Of a stretch of 64,000 nucleotides of DNA, positions 16,967 through 26,294 are shown in pieces. Position 1 is the first letter of the stretch; each line of letters opens with the position of its first letter. Source of the DNA: Acetobacteraceae bacterium (GTDB lineage: Bacteria > Pseudomonadota > Alphaproteobacteria > Acetobacterales > Acetobacteraceae); assembly GCA_024280945.1 (NCBI GenBank), contig JAMXLO010000103.1, positions 35,555 through 99,554 on the forward strand. The letters run 5' to 3'. A program made the translations under genes and the position numbers. Below the pieces are notes generated by a model, which saw nothing but the letters and a program-made list of their open reading frames with translations, was not told the origin of the DNA and searched no databases.

Positions 16967-17362
16967 GTGACGTATCTCCCACCCTTCGATCTGATAAGGC
17001 GCATGGTGGAAGTCTCGACGGAGCGTGGCGAACTGCGGGTCAAGCTTTCCTACGATGACTTCATCAAGATTCTGCGGATGATGATCTCCGGCGTGGACGT
17101 CGACGAGAGATGGTACCTCGACCAGAACGAGGATATCGCCAAGGCGGTCGGTGGTGGTGCGGTGAGTTCGGCAAAGCAGCACTTTGTCGACGATGGCTAC
17201 TTCGAAGGCAGGCTGCCGTTTCCGATGCCGGTCAATGAGCGGTGGTATCTACAGCAATACCCGGACGTGGCTGAGAGCGTACGCAAAGGCGTGGTCGCGT
17301 CCGGCGAGCAGCATTTCGCAGAAGACGGTTATCGCGAGGGGCGACTGCCCTTTCCGCTATGA
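16967..17362 (+). CDS. small protein with two tandem 42-residue repeats
   Basis: A 131-residue protein starting at GTG 16967 (MTYLPPFDLIRRM). Residues 46-87 and 90-131 are near copies: each has ERWYL, then a DxA segment, then a QHF..DGY.EGRLPFP ending. This motif (YL..YPDVA, HY...G..EGR) is common in alphaproteobacterial surface and glycosyltransferase-associated proteins, usually embedded in longer chains; here it forms nearly the whole protein. No signal peptide. It stands 67 bp upstream of the giant glycosyltransferase in the same direction, so they may act together. Function unknown. Confidence 0.78.
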   Translation: MTYLPPFDLIRRMVEVSTERGELRVKLSYDDFIKILRMMISGVDVDERWYLDQNEDIAKAVGGGAVSSAKQHFVDDGYFEGRLPFPMPVNERWYLQQYPDVAESVRKGVVASGEQHFAEDGYREGRLPFPL

Positions 17363-17429
17363 GCGTGCGGGAACACCAGCTTGAAGGTAGCGCGACAGGC
17401 CGCGTAACGAGGGGGATCAGCGCCGCAGC

Positions 17430-20400
17430 ATGAGCCGGGAACCTCGGACGCGGTCGCCGGGCAGGGGATCAGGGCGCCGGCGTAATGTCCCCCTGGTGGT
17501 GAGTGAACCGGTCGAGTCGGTTGACGTCGCTGCGCCTGTCCCGGAGCAGACCGTGGCGGCGCCCGTCACGATCGATATCGATCCGGTGGTCAGCGCGGGT
17601 CATATCCATGACCGTTATGACCTGCTGATTCGCGGCAGGGCGGTATCAGCACTGGCGATCGAAGAAGTAACCGTCAGTTTGGACGACGAGGTGGTCGGTC
17701 GCGTGCAGTTCGGCGACACCGGCCAACTTGAACTCGACTATGACGACAGGATCCAACACGTCTTCCACATCAACGTCCCGTTGCGTCGCGCACAGGCGCG
17801 TCGTACGTGCCAGTGCGTCGTTACGGCGCGCAGCGCGGCCGGCGGCGTGCAGGCGGAAGTCTTCGATCTGATCGTCGACCCGGCCGGTCCAATGCCCGTG
17901 TCTGTGGCTGCCGGACCGACGATCTCGTCGCACGCTTATTCACACGCGCATCCGCCTGTGGTGCTCTATGTCGAGCGGGCGGCCATGGATGCTTCCGGAC
18001 AGGTCCTGGTGCATGGCTGGGCGGTGTCGCGGAATCCAATGGTCACCGTTCAGGTGTTCATCGGCGATGAAAGGATCGGCGCTGCGCAGCTTGGTGGCCA
18101 GCGTGATGATATCGGCGCAGCTTTTCCGTTCTATCCGAATGCACGCCAGGCCGGTTTCACGCTGTCGAAAAGCGTCATCAGTGTGCAAAGCGATAGCGTG
18201 GCGGCGCTCAGGGTCCAGGCGATCAGCCGCCATGGGTTCATGCATGAGGCGGTATTGCCTGTTGAACGCGTGCGCGCACTGGCGACGGGTCAGCCGGTCG
18301 AGGCAACGCCCGAACCGGCCGCCACGGTTTCCTGGTCACCCGCCTTGCAACCACCTGCCTATCGGCTTGAGGCGAGCTTCCGGATCGCGCCAGATCCGCC
18401 GAACCCGATTCCGACCTCGCTTGCTCCATCGCCGGCGATGGCGGCGGAGCGGAGCGATATCCACTTCTTTTGCGATGAGATTGACGTCGATCCGGAGGGA
18501 GTGCTGCGAGCGATTGGTTGGGCGGTGTGCGCCGTCGGGATCGCAGCGATCATCGTGTATCTGGACGACGAGCAGGTCGGCGACGCGGAACTTGGGCTGC
18601 CACGGCAGGATGTGGGGGAGGAATTTCACCATATCCCGATGGCGCGCTATTCGGGATTTCGTCTGACCAGGCCGCTCGGCGCGCTGCCTTCCGGTGAGCA
18701 TTCGGTCCGTTTGGTAGTGCGGAACTGTCTCGATGACATCCAGGAAGAAGTCAGGCGCATAGTCATCGACCGCGCTCCGCCGGTTGCCGAGCCGGTTTCC
18801 CCGGCGGAATTCCGATTGGAAATCGACACGCCGATGGTTGTCGCCGGTGCTGCCATCGAGCCGGTCACGGCACGGCTGACGATCGAGGGGTGGGCGCTTG
18901 CCCGTTCCGGCATAGCAAGCATCGAAGTATTGCTGGACGATCAGCGATTAGGCGATGCGCATTACGGTCTGGCGCGACAGGATGTCGGTTCAGCCTTTCC
19001 GGACTGGCCCGATTCGCTGCGCAGCGGCTATGCCTTCCATTGCCCGCCGCGCAGCCTGCGCAATGGCGAGCACATCGTGCAGCTCAAGGTGCGCGCACGC
19101 AGCGGACAGGTGCTGGAGCATCGATTCAGCGTCCAGGTGCGAAAATCTGAGGAAGCCGAAGACGGACTGACAATCCGCCGGCGGGTGATCCAGGCGGAGC
19201 AGGATGTCGCAGAGGAGTTGCTGGACAATCTTGGTCAACGGCGAAGTTTTCGGCTGATCCTGCGCCAAACCGGTGATGTCGATCCTCCAGCGTTGCTGGC
19301 GACGATAGGTTCTTTGCGGGAACAGGTTTACCGCGATTGGCAGCTCGAGATTCTGGCCCCTGGCAAAGTCGCGCTTGCCGAAGTGGGCGTAGTGCTTGCC
19401 GAGTCGACAGCGGATGTGTCGGATCGCATCAGTGTCATCGATAGTCTGGAAGCGACAGTTGGGCGGCCGATTGGTGGCAGTGATCCGCCAACGACGCTGA
19501 TCGGATTTTTGACGCCAGGTGACCGGCTGGGCTGCGACGCGCTGCTGCGGATTGTTCTGGCCAGCGGCCTGCACCCGGATGCGGACCTGTTGTATGCCGA
19601 CGAGGTGCGGGTGAGCCCGGCGAGCCATGAGTGCGAGCCGTTCTTCAAGCCGGATTTTTCGCCAGACCTGCTTCTATCAACCAACTACATCGGTCGTCCG
19701 TGGTTCGCCTCGGCTGCGTTGTTCGAACGTACCGGCCTGCGGCGCCGGGACCTGTTGGAGGCGGGTGAATACGATGCCATCCTGCAATGCGCGGAACATG
19801 CGAAACATGTGCACCATGTGCCGGCTCTGCTGTGCCAGCGTGGTTCGCCGCAGATCGACAGTCTGACACTGGAGGAGGCGGCGTTGGTGCGCGCGGCAGG
19901 GCGTCGTGGGATTGCTGCCGCGGTATCGGCGGGCGCTGTGTCTGGGACATGGCGTCTGCAGAGAACGCAGCCAGCCTCTGGCCTGGTGTCGATCATCATC
20001 CCTACCTGCGCCTCGCGAGGCTTGATCGAGAGCTGTATCAAGTCGCTGCGTGAACGCACGGCTTATCGCAATTTTGAAATCGTCTGCGTTGAGAACATTC
20101 CGGACAGGCAGGTCGCCTGGAAGCTGTGGCTGCAGCAAAACGCTGACACGATCGTGCCGGCGCCGGACGTCTTCAACTGGTCGCATTTCAACAACATCGG
20201 GGTTCAGCACGCCAAAGGTGAGTTCCTGCTGTTTCTGAACGACGACATCCAGGTGATGCAGTCCGACTGGCTGGATGCGATGCTGGAGCACGCCCAGCGG
20301 CCAGAGGTGGCCGTGGTCGGACCGCAGCTACTCTATCCCGACAACAAGGTTCAGCACGCCGGCATGTTCCTGGCCAAGCGCGGCACGGCGCGGCACGCGT

Positions 20401-21995
20401 TTCGCTTCGCGGCGGCCGATGAGCCCGGCTATTTCGGATTGGCGCTGACGCAGCGGAACGTCATTGCGGTGACCGGTGCAAGCATGTTGATGCGGCGCAG
20501 TGTCTACGAGGCGCTGGGCGGATTCGACGAAGCGCACGAGGTCATCAACAACGATCTGGACTTCTGCCTGCGCGCACATCAGGCGGGCATGCGGATCGTG
20601 TTCACGCCGTATGCTTCGCTGATTCACTATGAGGCGGTGAGCCGTGACCGCCTGGAGGAGGTGTTCGATCTCGGCCACTTCGAGGCGCGCTGGAACACGT
20701 TGTTTGCCGCAGGCGATCCTTACTTCAGTCCGCGACTGTCGCGGCAATCAGACGACTATCGTCCGGACGATGAGCCGATCGAGACGGTATTCCCCGGGCA
20801 TCCGCTGTTCCGCCATGCCGAAATCAAGCGGATCCTGGTGGTGAAGGTCGATCACATCGGTGATTTCGTCACCGCGATCCCGGCGATTCGCCGACTGAAG
20901 CAGATTTTTCCGTCCGCCTCTATCCACGTGTTGGCAAGCCGCGCCGCGCGGGCTTTCGTTGCGGTGGAGGACTGCATCGATGAGCTGATCGAGTTCGAAT
21001 TCTTTCACTCGGTCTCTGGCCTGGGGCAGAAACAGATCAGCAACGAAGAATATCAGGCACTGCGCGAGCAACTGGCTGGGTATCAGCTCGACATCGCCGT
21101 CGATCTTCGCAAGCATCCTGACACGCGCGAGGTGCTGCGTCATGTGCCGGCGCGGTTTCTGGCTGGCTATGACTACATGGGGCAGTTCCCGTTCCTGGAT
21201 ATCGCGCTGGAGTGGGAGGGCGACAGGCAACTGCAGCGCAAGCGCAGCCACGTCACGGACGACCTTATCAACTTGGTCGAAGCAATCGGCACAGCCGGGA
21301 CTGCAGAACGTACAAAGCTCTCAATCGGTGCGTCAGCAGGTGGGCCTCCGGATTTCCTGCCCGAAAATGTGCGCGCTCTGTTCGACAAGCCGATCGTTGC
21401 GGTACATCCAGGCGTGGGGAACGCGATGCGGCAGTGGCCTCCAGAGCATTTCGCATCGCTGGTCGACCTCCTGGTGGAAAGAAACGGGATCAACGCGGTG
21501 CTGATCGGCGGCCGCGAGGAGGCCGAGCTCGCCGATGCCGTGTTGGCGAAGATCGCCAACAACGCCTGTGTGGCATCCCTGGTCGGCAAGACCTCGCTGC
21601 AGCAGCTGCCGGCGTTGCTGCACGCCTGTGCGCTCTATGTCGGCAACAATTCCGGACCGAAGCACATCGCGGCGGCGCTGGGGGTGCCGACGATCGGCAT
21701 CCATTCCGGCGTGGTGGACCCGATCGAATGGGGACCGATCGGCCAGCGCTCCGTCGCGGTTCGTCGCAACATGTCGTGCAGTCCCTGCTATCTGGCGCGC
21801 CCGGAAGACTGTCCGCGTGGATTTGCCTGCATGAGCGGGCTCGAACCGATGGCGGTGCAGGAGGTGGCGGAACAGCTGTTGGGCCGCCGGGTGGAGCGTC
21901 GATCGATCGAGCCATTGGTCGAGCCGGTGCCGAAGCGGGCGACCAAGCCGCGGCGCAGTCGCAGGCGGCGGGTCTCGGTTGTGCCGGCTGATTAG
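17430..21995 (+). CDS. giant GT2-GT9 glycosyltransferase fusion with Ig-like repeats
   Basis: A 1521-residue protein. After a basic, Pro-rich start there are about four beta-sandwich repeats (about residues 60-150, 190-250, 355-420, 478-550), each with GWA, a V.LDDE.VG-type strand and R.DVG..FP...SGF. Residues 570-850 are a GT2-associated module with LLYADEVR and FFKPDFSPDLLLS. Residues 850-1130 are a GT2 fold (GLVSIIIPT, FLNDDIQ near 935). Residues 1130-1490 are a GT9 heptosyltransferase-like domain (ILVVKVDHIGDFVTAIPAI, then VGNNSGPKHIAAALG near 1403). The tail is Arg-rich. No TM helix is seen. It probably builds a surface glycan with two linkages. Confidence 0.9.
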   Translation: MSREPRTRSPGRGSGRRRNVPLVVSEPVESVDVAAPVPEQTVAAPVTIDIDPVVSAGHIHDRYDLLIRGRAVSALAIEEVTVSLDDEVVGRVQFGDTGQLELDYDDRIQHVFHINVPLRRAQARRTCQCVVTARSAAGGVQAEVFDLIVDPAGPMPVSVAAGPTISSHAYSHAHPPVVLYVERAAMDASGQVLVHGWAVSRNPMVTVQVFIGDERIGAAQLGGQRDDIGAAFPFYPNARQAGFTLSKSVISVQSDSVAALRVQAISRHGFMHEAVLPVERVRALATGQPVEATPEPAATVSWSPALQPPAYRLEASFRIAPDPPNPIPTSLAPSPAMAAERSDIHFFCDEIDVDPEGVLRAIGWAVCAVGIAAIIVYLDDEQVGDAELGLPRQDVGEEFHHIPMARYSGFRLTRPLGALPSGEHSVRLVVRNCLDDIQEEVRRIVIDRAPPVAEPVSPAEFRLEIDTPMVVAGAAIEPVTARLTIEGWALARSGIASIEVLLDDQRLGDAHYGLARQDVGSAFPDWPDSLRSGYAFHCPPRSLRNGEHIVQLKVRARSGQVLEHRFSVQVRKSEEAEDGLTIRRRVIQAEQDVAEELLDNLGQRRSFRLILRQTGDVDPPALLATIGSLREQVYRDWQLEILAPGKVALAEVGVVLAESTADVSDRISVIDSLEATVGRPIGGSDPPTTLIGFLTPGDRLGCDALLRIVLASGLHPDADLLYADEVRVSPASHECEPFFKPDFSPDLLLSTNYIGRPWFASAALFERTGLRRRDLLEAGEYDAILQCAEHAKHVHHVPALLCQRGSPQIDSLTLEEAALVRAAGRRGIAAAVSAGAVSGTWRLQRTQPASGLVSIIIPTCASRGLIESCIKSLRERTAYRNFEIVCVENIPDRQVAWKLWLQQNADTIVPAPDVFNWSHFNNIGVQHAKGEFLLFLNDDIQVMQSDWLDAMLEHAQRPEVAVVGPQLLYPDNKVQHAGMFLAKRGTARHAFRFAAADEPGYFGLALTQRNVIAVTGASMLMRRSVYEALGGFDEAHEVINNDLDFCLRAHQAGMRIVFTPYASLIHYEAVSRDRLEEVFDLGHFEARWNTLFAAGDPYFSPRLSRQSDDYRPDDEPIETVFPGHPLFRHAEIKRILVVKVDHIGDFVTAIPAIRRLKQIFPSASIHVLASRAARAFVAVEDCIDELIEFEFFHSVSGLGQKQISNEEYQALREQLAGYQLDIAVDLRKHPDTREVLRHVPARFLAGYDYMGQFPFLDIALEWEGDRQLQRKRSHVTDDLINLVEAIGTAGTAERTKLSIGASAGGPPDFLPENVRALFDKPIVAVHPGVGNAMRQWPPEHFASLVDLLVERNGINAVLIGGREEAELADAVLAKIANNACVASLVGKTSLQQLPALLHACALYVGNNSGPKHIAAALGVPTIGIHSGVVDPIEWGPIGQRSVAVRRNMSCSPCYLARPEDCPRGFACMSGLEPMAVQEVAEQLLGRRVERRSIEPLVEPVPKRATKPRRSRRRRVSVVPAD

Positions 21996-22033
21996 CTGTG
22001 CGTCGTGGTTGGCGCCGGCCGGTTGCCAGAGCT

Positions 22034-22050
22034 CAGGAGCAATGCTCCTG
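22034..22050. terminator. perfect short palindrome, possible terminator hairpin
   Basis: CAGGAGCA and TGCTCCTG are exact inverted arms around one base, 39 bp after the giant glycosyltransferase stop and 40 bp before the cysQ start. It would form a tight hairpin in RNA. No T-run follows, so termination by this site alone is uncertain. Confidence 0.4.
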
Positions 22051-22089
22051 GCGTTTGCCAGACTTGTCCGCGGCCGGTAAGAGCCCTGC

Positions 22090-22863
22090 ATGAACGATGA
22101 GGAGCTGATCTTTCTGGCTGCATCGCTGGCACTCGATGCCGGCGCGGCGATCCTAGAGGTGCGGCGTCGCGGCTTCGATGTCGAGCGCAAGCAGGACCGC
22201 TCGCCAGTGACCGAGGCGGATCACGCTGCCGAAGCGGTAATCGTGACCGGATTGCGCGCGGCCGTGCCCGACGTCCCGGTGATCGCCGAGGAGGAGGTGG
22301 CGGCGGGGCACGTTACGCAACCGACGGCGACCTATTGGCTGGTGGATCCGCTGGACGGTACGCGCGAGTTTGCCGCCGGCAATGACGAGTTTGCAGTGAA
22401 CATCGGCCTGGTGCGCGATGGAAGACCCGTGCTCGGCGTGGTGGGAATTCCCGCGAGCAGAGAACTGTTCGGCGGCATCGTTGGCCGTGGTGCCTGGAAG
22501 CGGATCGGCTCGCATCAGACGCCGGTAAGCGCGCGGTTACCGCCCGAAGAGGGACTGACAGTGCTGGCCAGCCGTTATCACGGCAGCAGTGCGCGGCTGG
22601 ATGAATTCCTGCGCGACAAGCGGGTGGCCAGGCTGATCAACTTTGGCTCGAGCGTGAAGTTCTGCCGTCTGGCGGAAGGCATCGCCGATCTCTATCCGCG
22701 TTTCGGCCGCACCATGGAGTGGGACACCTGCGCACCGCAGGCGGTACTTGAGGCAGCCGGCGGGACAGTCCGGACCTTCGAGGGTGAGGAACTGCGCTAC
22801 GGCAAGCCCGGGTGGGAGAATCCCCACTTTGTGTGCACCGGGCGACTGCCGCCGGCTCACTGA
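22090..22863 (+). CDS. cysQ: 3'(2'),5'-bisphosphate nucleotidase CysQ / inositol monophosphatase family
   Basis: A 257-residue Mg-dependent, Li-sensitive phosphatase. Metal-site motifs are IAEEEV, WLVDPLDGTREFAAGN and EWDTCAPQAVLEAAGG. In the CysQ group, the enzyme removes the 3'-phosphate from PAP, a by-product of sulfation and sulfate assimilation; the TREF form of the DPLDGT motif favours CysQ over SuhB. The length is standard. It overlaps the convergent AapM-like gene by seven bases at the 3' end. Placement after a glycan cluster might mean sulfated sugars, but this is only a guess. Confidence 0.87.
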   Translation: MNDEELIFLAASLALDAGAAILEVRRRGFDVERKQDRSPVTEADHAAEAVIVTGLRAAVPDVPVIAEEEVAAGHVTQPTATYWLVDPLDGTREFAAGNDEFAVNIGLVRDGRPVLGVVGIPASRELFGGIVGRGAWKRIGSHQTPVSARLPPEEGLTVLASRYHGSSARLDEFLRDKRVARLINFGSSVKFCRLAEGIADLYPRFGRTMEWDTCAPQAVLEAAGGTVRTFEGEELRYGKPGWENPHFVCTGRLPPAH

Positions 22864-23966
22864 TCGCGGGACAACCGCCGTTCCATGCTGCGGCCATAGG
22901 CAGACATGGCGTAGCAGCAGACAAAGAATATCAGCGCCGCGAAGGCGTAGCCTTCCTTGGCGAAGCCGAGCCAGGCGGGGTCCTTCAACGCCTGCTCCAC
23001 TGCTCCGAGCAGATCGAACAGACCGATGATCGTCACCAGGGTCGTGTCCTTGAACAGATCGACCACCGTATTGATGATGCCGGGGACAGCGATACGCAAT
23101 GCCTGTGGCAGGACGACGAAGGCCTGCACATGCCACCAGTGCAGACCGAGCGTATGCGCTGCTTCCTCCTGGCCATGGTCGACGCCTTGCAGACCGCCGC
23201 GTACGACTTCGGCCATGTAAGCAGCGTTGAACAGCACGAGTGCCGCCATTGCGCGCAACAGCCGGTCAACCGAGACGCCCTGCGGCAGGAACAACGGCAC
23301 CAGCACCGCGGATATGAACAACACGGTGAGCAGCGGTACGCCGCGCCACAGTTCAATATATCCCATCGACAGCGTGCGCACGATCGGCAGCTGCGAGCGG
23401 CGGCCAAGCGCAAGCAGGATGCCGAGAGGCAGCGATCCGGCGACCGTGACGAAGGCGACGATGAAGTCGAGCATCAGGCCGCCCCACAGCGTCGTATCGA
23501 CATAGTCGAGACCGAAGATGCCGCCCCACAGGAGTACTGCGGCCAGTGCTGGGAACAGCGTGAGCAGCAGAATGACCCACAGCCAGCGATGCGTCATGCG
23601 CTCGCGCAGGACCGGAACACAGCATGCCACCAGCAGAATGGCGACAAGATCAACACGCCAGTAGTCGCTGGGCGGATAGCGTCCGTAGAAAAACAGCGGC
23701 AGCCGGACACGGATAAAGGTCCAGCACGCGCCGTCGCCAGTGCAATCGGCGCGGGTCGTGCCGTGCAGTGTGGCTTGCGTGACGCCCCAGCGAATCAGGG
23801 GCGGAAGGATGAGAGCGGCGAGCGCCAGCACGAGGATGGTCAGCAGCGTGTTGAGCGCGGAACCGAAGAGGTTGCGTCGGGTCCACTCGATTATGCGCGC
23901 GCCCGGTGTGCCGGGCTCGAAGTTACGCCTGACCGTCAGGCGTTGGCCGGCAGTGGCCTCGCTCAT
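22857..23966 (-). CDS. aapM: general L-amino acid ABC transporter permease AapM-like
   Basis: A 369-residue inner-membrane protein starting at ATG 23966, where AapM-like sequence begins (MSEATAGQRLTVRRNFEPGT); the frame stays open upstream only as a shadow of aapQ. TM helices follow at about residues 32-50, 85-105 and onwards. The core has the His/Glu/Gln-permease EAA-type loop QEEAAHTLGLHWWHVQAFVV, and IELWRGVPLLTVLF is the family landmark. It overlaps aapQ by ATGA. In Rhizobium, AapQM forms a broad L-amino acid importer. The cognate aapP ATPase would normally follow here, but cysQ takes its place. Confidence 0.9.
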   Translation of the reverse strand: MSEATAGQRLTVRRNFEPGTPGARIIEWTRRNLFGSALNTLLTILVLALAALILPPLIRWGVTQATLHGTTRADCTGDGACWTFIRVRLPLFFYGRYPPSDYWRVDLVAILLVACCVPVLRERMTHRWLWVILLLTLFPALAAVLLWGGIFGLDYVDTTLWGGLMLDFIVAFVTVAGSLPLGILLALGRRSQLPIVRTLSMGYIELWRGVPLLTVLFISAVLVPLFLPQGVSVDRLLRAMAALVLFNAAYMAEVVRGGLQGVDHGQEEAAHTLGLHWWHVQAFVVLPQALRIAVPGIINTVVDLFKDTTLVTIIGLFDLLGAVEQALKDPAWLGFAKEGYAFAALIFFVCCYAMSAYGRSMERRLSRDQ

Positions 23967-25078
23967 CGACCCACCAGCGCGATGCGTCGATTGTACCAGT
24001 TCATCAGCGCCGAGGTCGCCAGGTTGATCGAGAGAAAGATCGCCATCAGCAGGAACATCGTCTCGATCTCGCGCGCGGTCTGCTGCAGTACTGTGCCGGC
24101 GAAGATCTGGAACAGCTCGGGATAGGCGACAGCCGCGCCGAGTGAGCTGGACTTGATGATGTTGAGGTACTGGCTGGTCAATGGTGGGATCATCACCCGC
24201 AGCGCCTGCGGCAGCACGACCTTGGACAGTACCTGCCGGGGTCTGAGGCCCAGGCTGAGGGCAGCCTCGCGCTGTCCCTTGTGGACCGAGAGGATCGCGG
24301 CGCGCACGATCTCCGCTATGAAGGCCGAAGCATAGATGCTGAGGCCTGCCCAGAGCGCGATCAGTTCGGGAATGACCTGAATGCCGCCGGCGATGTTGAA
24401 GCCGCGCAATTGCGGATAGTCGATGTGATCGATGCCGATGACGTACAGAACGATGGCAAGCAGTGCCAGCAGCAGCGCTCTCGACCCCAATGGCAGTCCG
24501 CGCCAGGTGAGGCGCCAGACGAATGGCGTGGCGATGAGCAATATCCCCGCGATCGGCCATAGCGTCGTCGCCGCGGCGCCCGGCTCAAGGCTCGGCAGAT
24601 AAAGGCCACGCACGTTGAGCAGGGAACCTGCAGGCAGCGGAATGCTCTGACGCGGCCCGGGCAGCGTCTGCAGAACGGCGACGTACCAAAAGATGATCTG
24701 CACGAGCTGAGGCGTGTTGCGCACCAGCTCGATAAAGCCGAGTGCGACGTTGCGGACGAGCCAGTTGGCCGACAGTCGCATGATGCCGACCATCAGCCCG
24801 AGCAGTGTTGCAGCGACGATGCTCAAGGCGGAGACCAGCAGCGTGTTGAGCACGCAGACCAGCAGCGCGCGGCCGTACGTGTCGCCGACCTCCCATGGGA
24901 TCAGTCGGAACGGGATGTCGAAGTTGGTGCTGTCGGCCAGGAAGCCGAAGCCGAACGTTGCGTGCCGCCGGCCGATGTTGACGGCGGCCTGTGAGCCGAG
25001 ATACCAGGCGACCGCCACGCCGGCGGCGAGCAGCAGCCACTGTGCAGCGCGCGAACGCGGTGACGGTCGCCTGATCAC
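23963..25078 (-). CDS. aapQ: general L-amino acid ABC transporter permease AapQ-like
   Basis: A 371-residue inner-membrane permease. After an N-terminal helix (WLLLAAGVAVAWYLG) come a long periplasmic loop with FGFLADSTNFDIPF and then the permease core (IELVRNTPQLVQIIFWYVAV; the EAA-type loop GQREAALSLGLRPRQVLSKV). This is the AapQ/BztB type, which dimerises with AapM. It starts one base after the binding-protein stop and overlaps aapM by four bases, so the three genes form an operon. No ATPase is encoded in the window. Confidence 0.9.
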   Translation of the reverse strand: MIRRPSPRSRAAQWLLLAAGVAVAWYLGSQAAVNIGRRHATFGFGFLADSTNFDIPFRLIPWEVGDTYGRALLVCVLNTLLVSALSIVAATLLGLMVGIMRLSANWLVRNVALGFIELVRNTPQLVQIIFWYVAVLQTLPGPRQSIPLPAGSLLNVRGLYLPSLEPGAAATTLWPIAGILLIATPFVWRLTWRGLPLGSRALLLALLAIVLYVIGIDHIDYPQLRGFNIAGGIQVIPELIALWAGLSIYASAFIAEIVRAAILSVHKGQREAALSLGLRPRQVLSKVVLPQALRVMIPPLTSQYLNIIKSSSLGAAVAYPELFQIFAGTVLQQTAREIETMFLLMAIFLSINLATSALMNWYNRRIALVGR

Positions 25079-25079
25079 G

Positions 25080-26111
25080 TCAGTGCCAACTGGGCGTAAA
25101 CATAAGCCCGCCTTTGGAGTAGAGATTGTTCATGCCACGTGGCAGGCCCAATCCACCTTTGTCCCCGAACGTCGCGTCGTAGACCTCGCCGTAGTTACCA
25201 ATGTCCTTGATGATGCGATAACCCCAGTTGTTATCGACGCCGAGCAGCTTGCCGAAGTCGCCTTCCAGGCCGAGCAGGCGCCGCGTGTCTGGATCGTTGG
25301 TGGATGCCTTCACCTGCTCGATGTTGGCCTTGCCAACACCGAACACCTCGCCCGCGACCATGGCGTAGTGCACCCACTTCACCAGGCGGGTCCAGGCCTC
25401 GTCGCCCATGCGGGTGAACGAGCCGAGCGGCTGTAGCCCGCCGATCGTCTCCGGCAGGAACATCCAGTCGCCAGGCTGCTTCATGGTGGAACGGGCCGCC
25501 GCCACGGAACCGCCGTCATCGGTGTAGCCGTCGCAGCGTCCCGCATCGGCCGCGGCGAACGCCTCCTCGGGCTTGTCGAACAGCAACGTGTTGATCTTGA
25601 TGTTGTTGGCGCGATTATAGTCGGCGATGTTGGTCTCCAGCGTCGTGCCGGTCAGCAGACAGATGGTGGCACCGTTGAGGTCCTTGGTGTGCGCGACACC
25701 CAGGCTCTTGCGCACCATGAAGGTCTGGGCGGTGTAGAAATTGTCCGCCGGCTCATCCAGGCCTAGCTGCGTGTTGCGTATGAACGTGTGCTCGGAATCA
25801 CGGATCAGCACGTCGATCTCGCCCGACTGCAGCACCGAGAAACGCACCTTGGACGTGACGCCGATATACTTCACCTTGGCCGGTGAGCCGAAGATCGCGT
25901 CGGCGATGGCGCGGCAATAGGCTATGTCCAGCCCCTGCCATTCGCCCTTTGAGTCCTGGTAAGCGTACCCCGGAATGCCTGTGTCGATGCCGCAGATCAG
26001 CTCGCCGCGCTTCTTCACCGCATCCAGCGTGGGGCTCTTCACTTCAGTCTGTGCGCGGGCCGGCGCAACGATCAGCAGCGCCCCCAGTACGGCAATGCAA
26101 AGCCGCAACAT
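25080..26111 (-). CDS. aapJ: amino acid ABC transporter substrate-binding protein AapJ-like
   Basis: A 343-residue periplasmic binding protein. Two adjacent ATGs (26114 and 26111) follow GGAGGGG; I use the second for better spacing. The signal peptide (LRLCIAVLGALLIVAPARAQ) ends near residue 20. The mature part shows the family-3 pattern: TLDAVKKRGELICGIDTGIP, LDIAYCRAIADAIFG and DVLIRDSEHT, typical of the AapJ/BztA group (general L-amino acids). It leads the minus-strand operon with aapQ and aapM. A longer frame upstream (from 26174) lacks support. Confidence 0.9.
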   Translation of the reverse strand: MLRLCIAVLGALLIVAPARAQTEVKSPTLDAVKKRGELICGIDTGIPGYAYQDSKGEWQGLDIAYCRAIADAIFGSPAKVKYIGVTSKVRFSVLQSGEIDVLIRDSEHTFIRNTQLGLDEPADNFYTAQTFMVRKSLGVAHTKDLNGATICLLTGTTLETNIADYNRANNIKINTLLFDKPEEAFAAADAGRCDGYTDDGGSVAAARSTMKQPGDWMFLPETIGGLQPLGSFTRMGDEAWTRLVKWVHYAMVAGEVFGVGKANIEQVKASTNDPDTRRLLGLEGDFGKLLGVDNNWGYRIIKDIGNYGEVYDATFGDKGGLGLPRGMNNLYSKGGLMFTPSWH

Positions 26112-26294
26112 CATCCCCTCCATGTGATTGATTGCATACCGTGCAAGCCTAGCGGACGCCGCGAGTCTCGTCACGGGACGCCGTGGGGGAAATGCGGTGG
26201 CGGAGCGCTCAAGCGGTGGAGCGGTTTGGGACCGGCATCGACATGGGGTTCCGCTGTCCGCGACGGATACGCCGCAACTCTGTCGGCGATCGGC

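Noticed and set aside
22812..24125. 437-codon plus-strand open frame
   Set aside because: It is a mirror of the permease genes aapM and aapQ, Gln/Arg/His-rich and without domains.
26112..26294. Possible small gene between the aapJ start and the truncated Ada-type gene
   Set aside because: No convincing start, motif or ribosome site; an open stretch here is likely decayed DNA.
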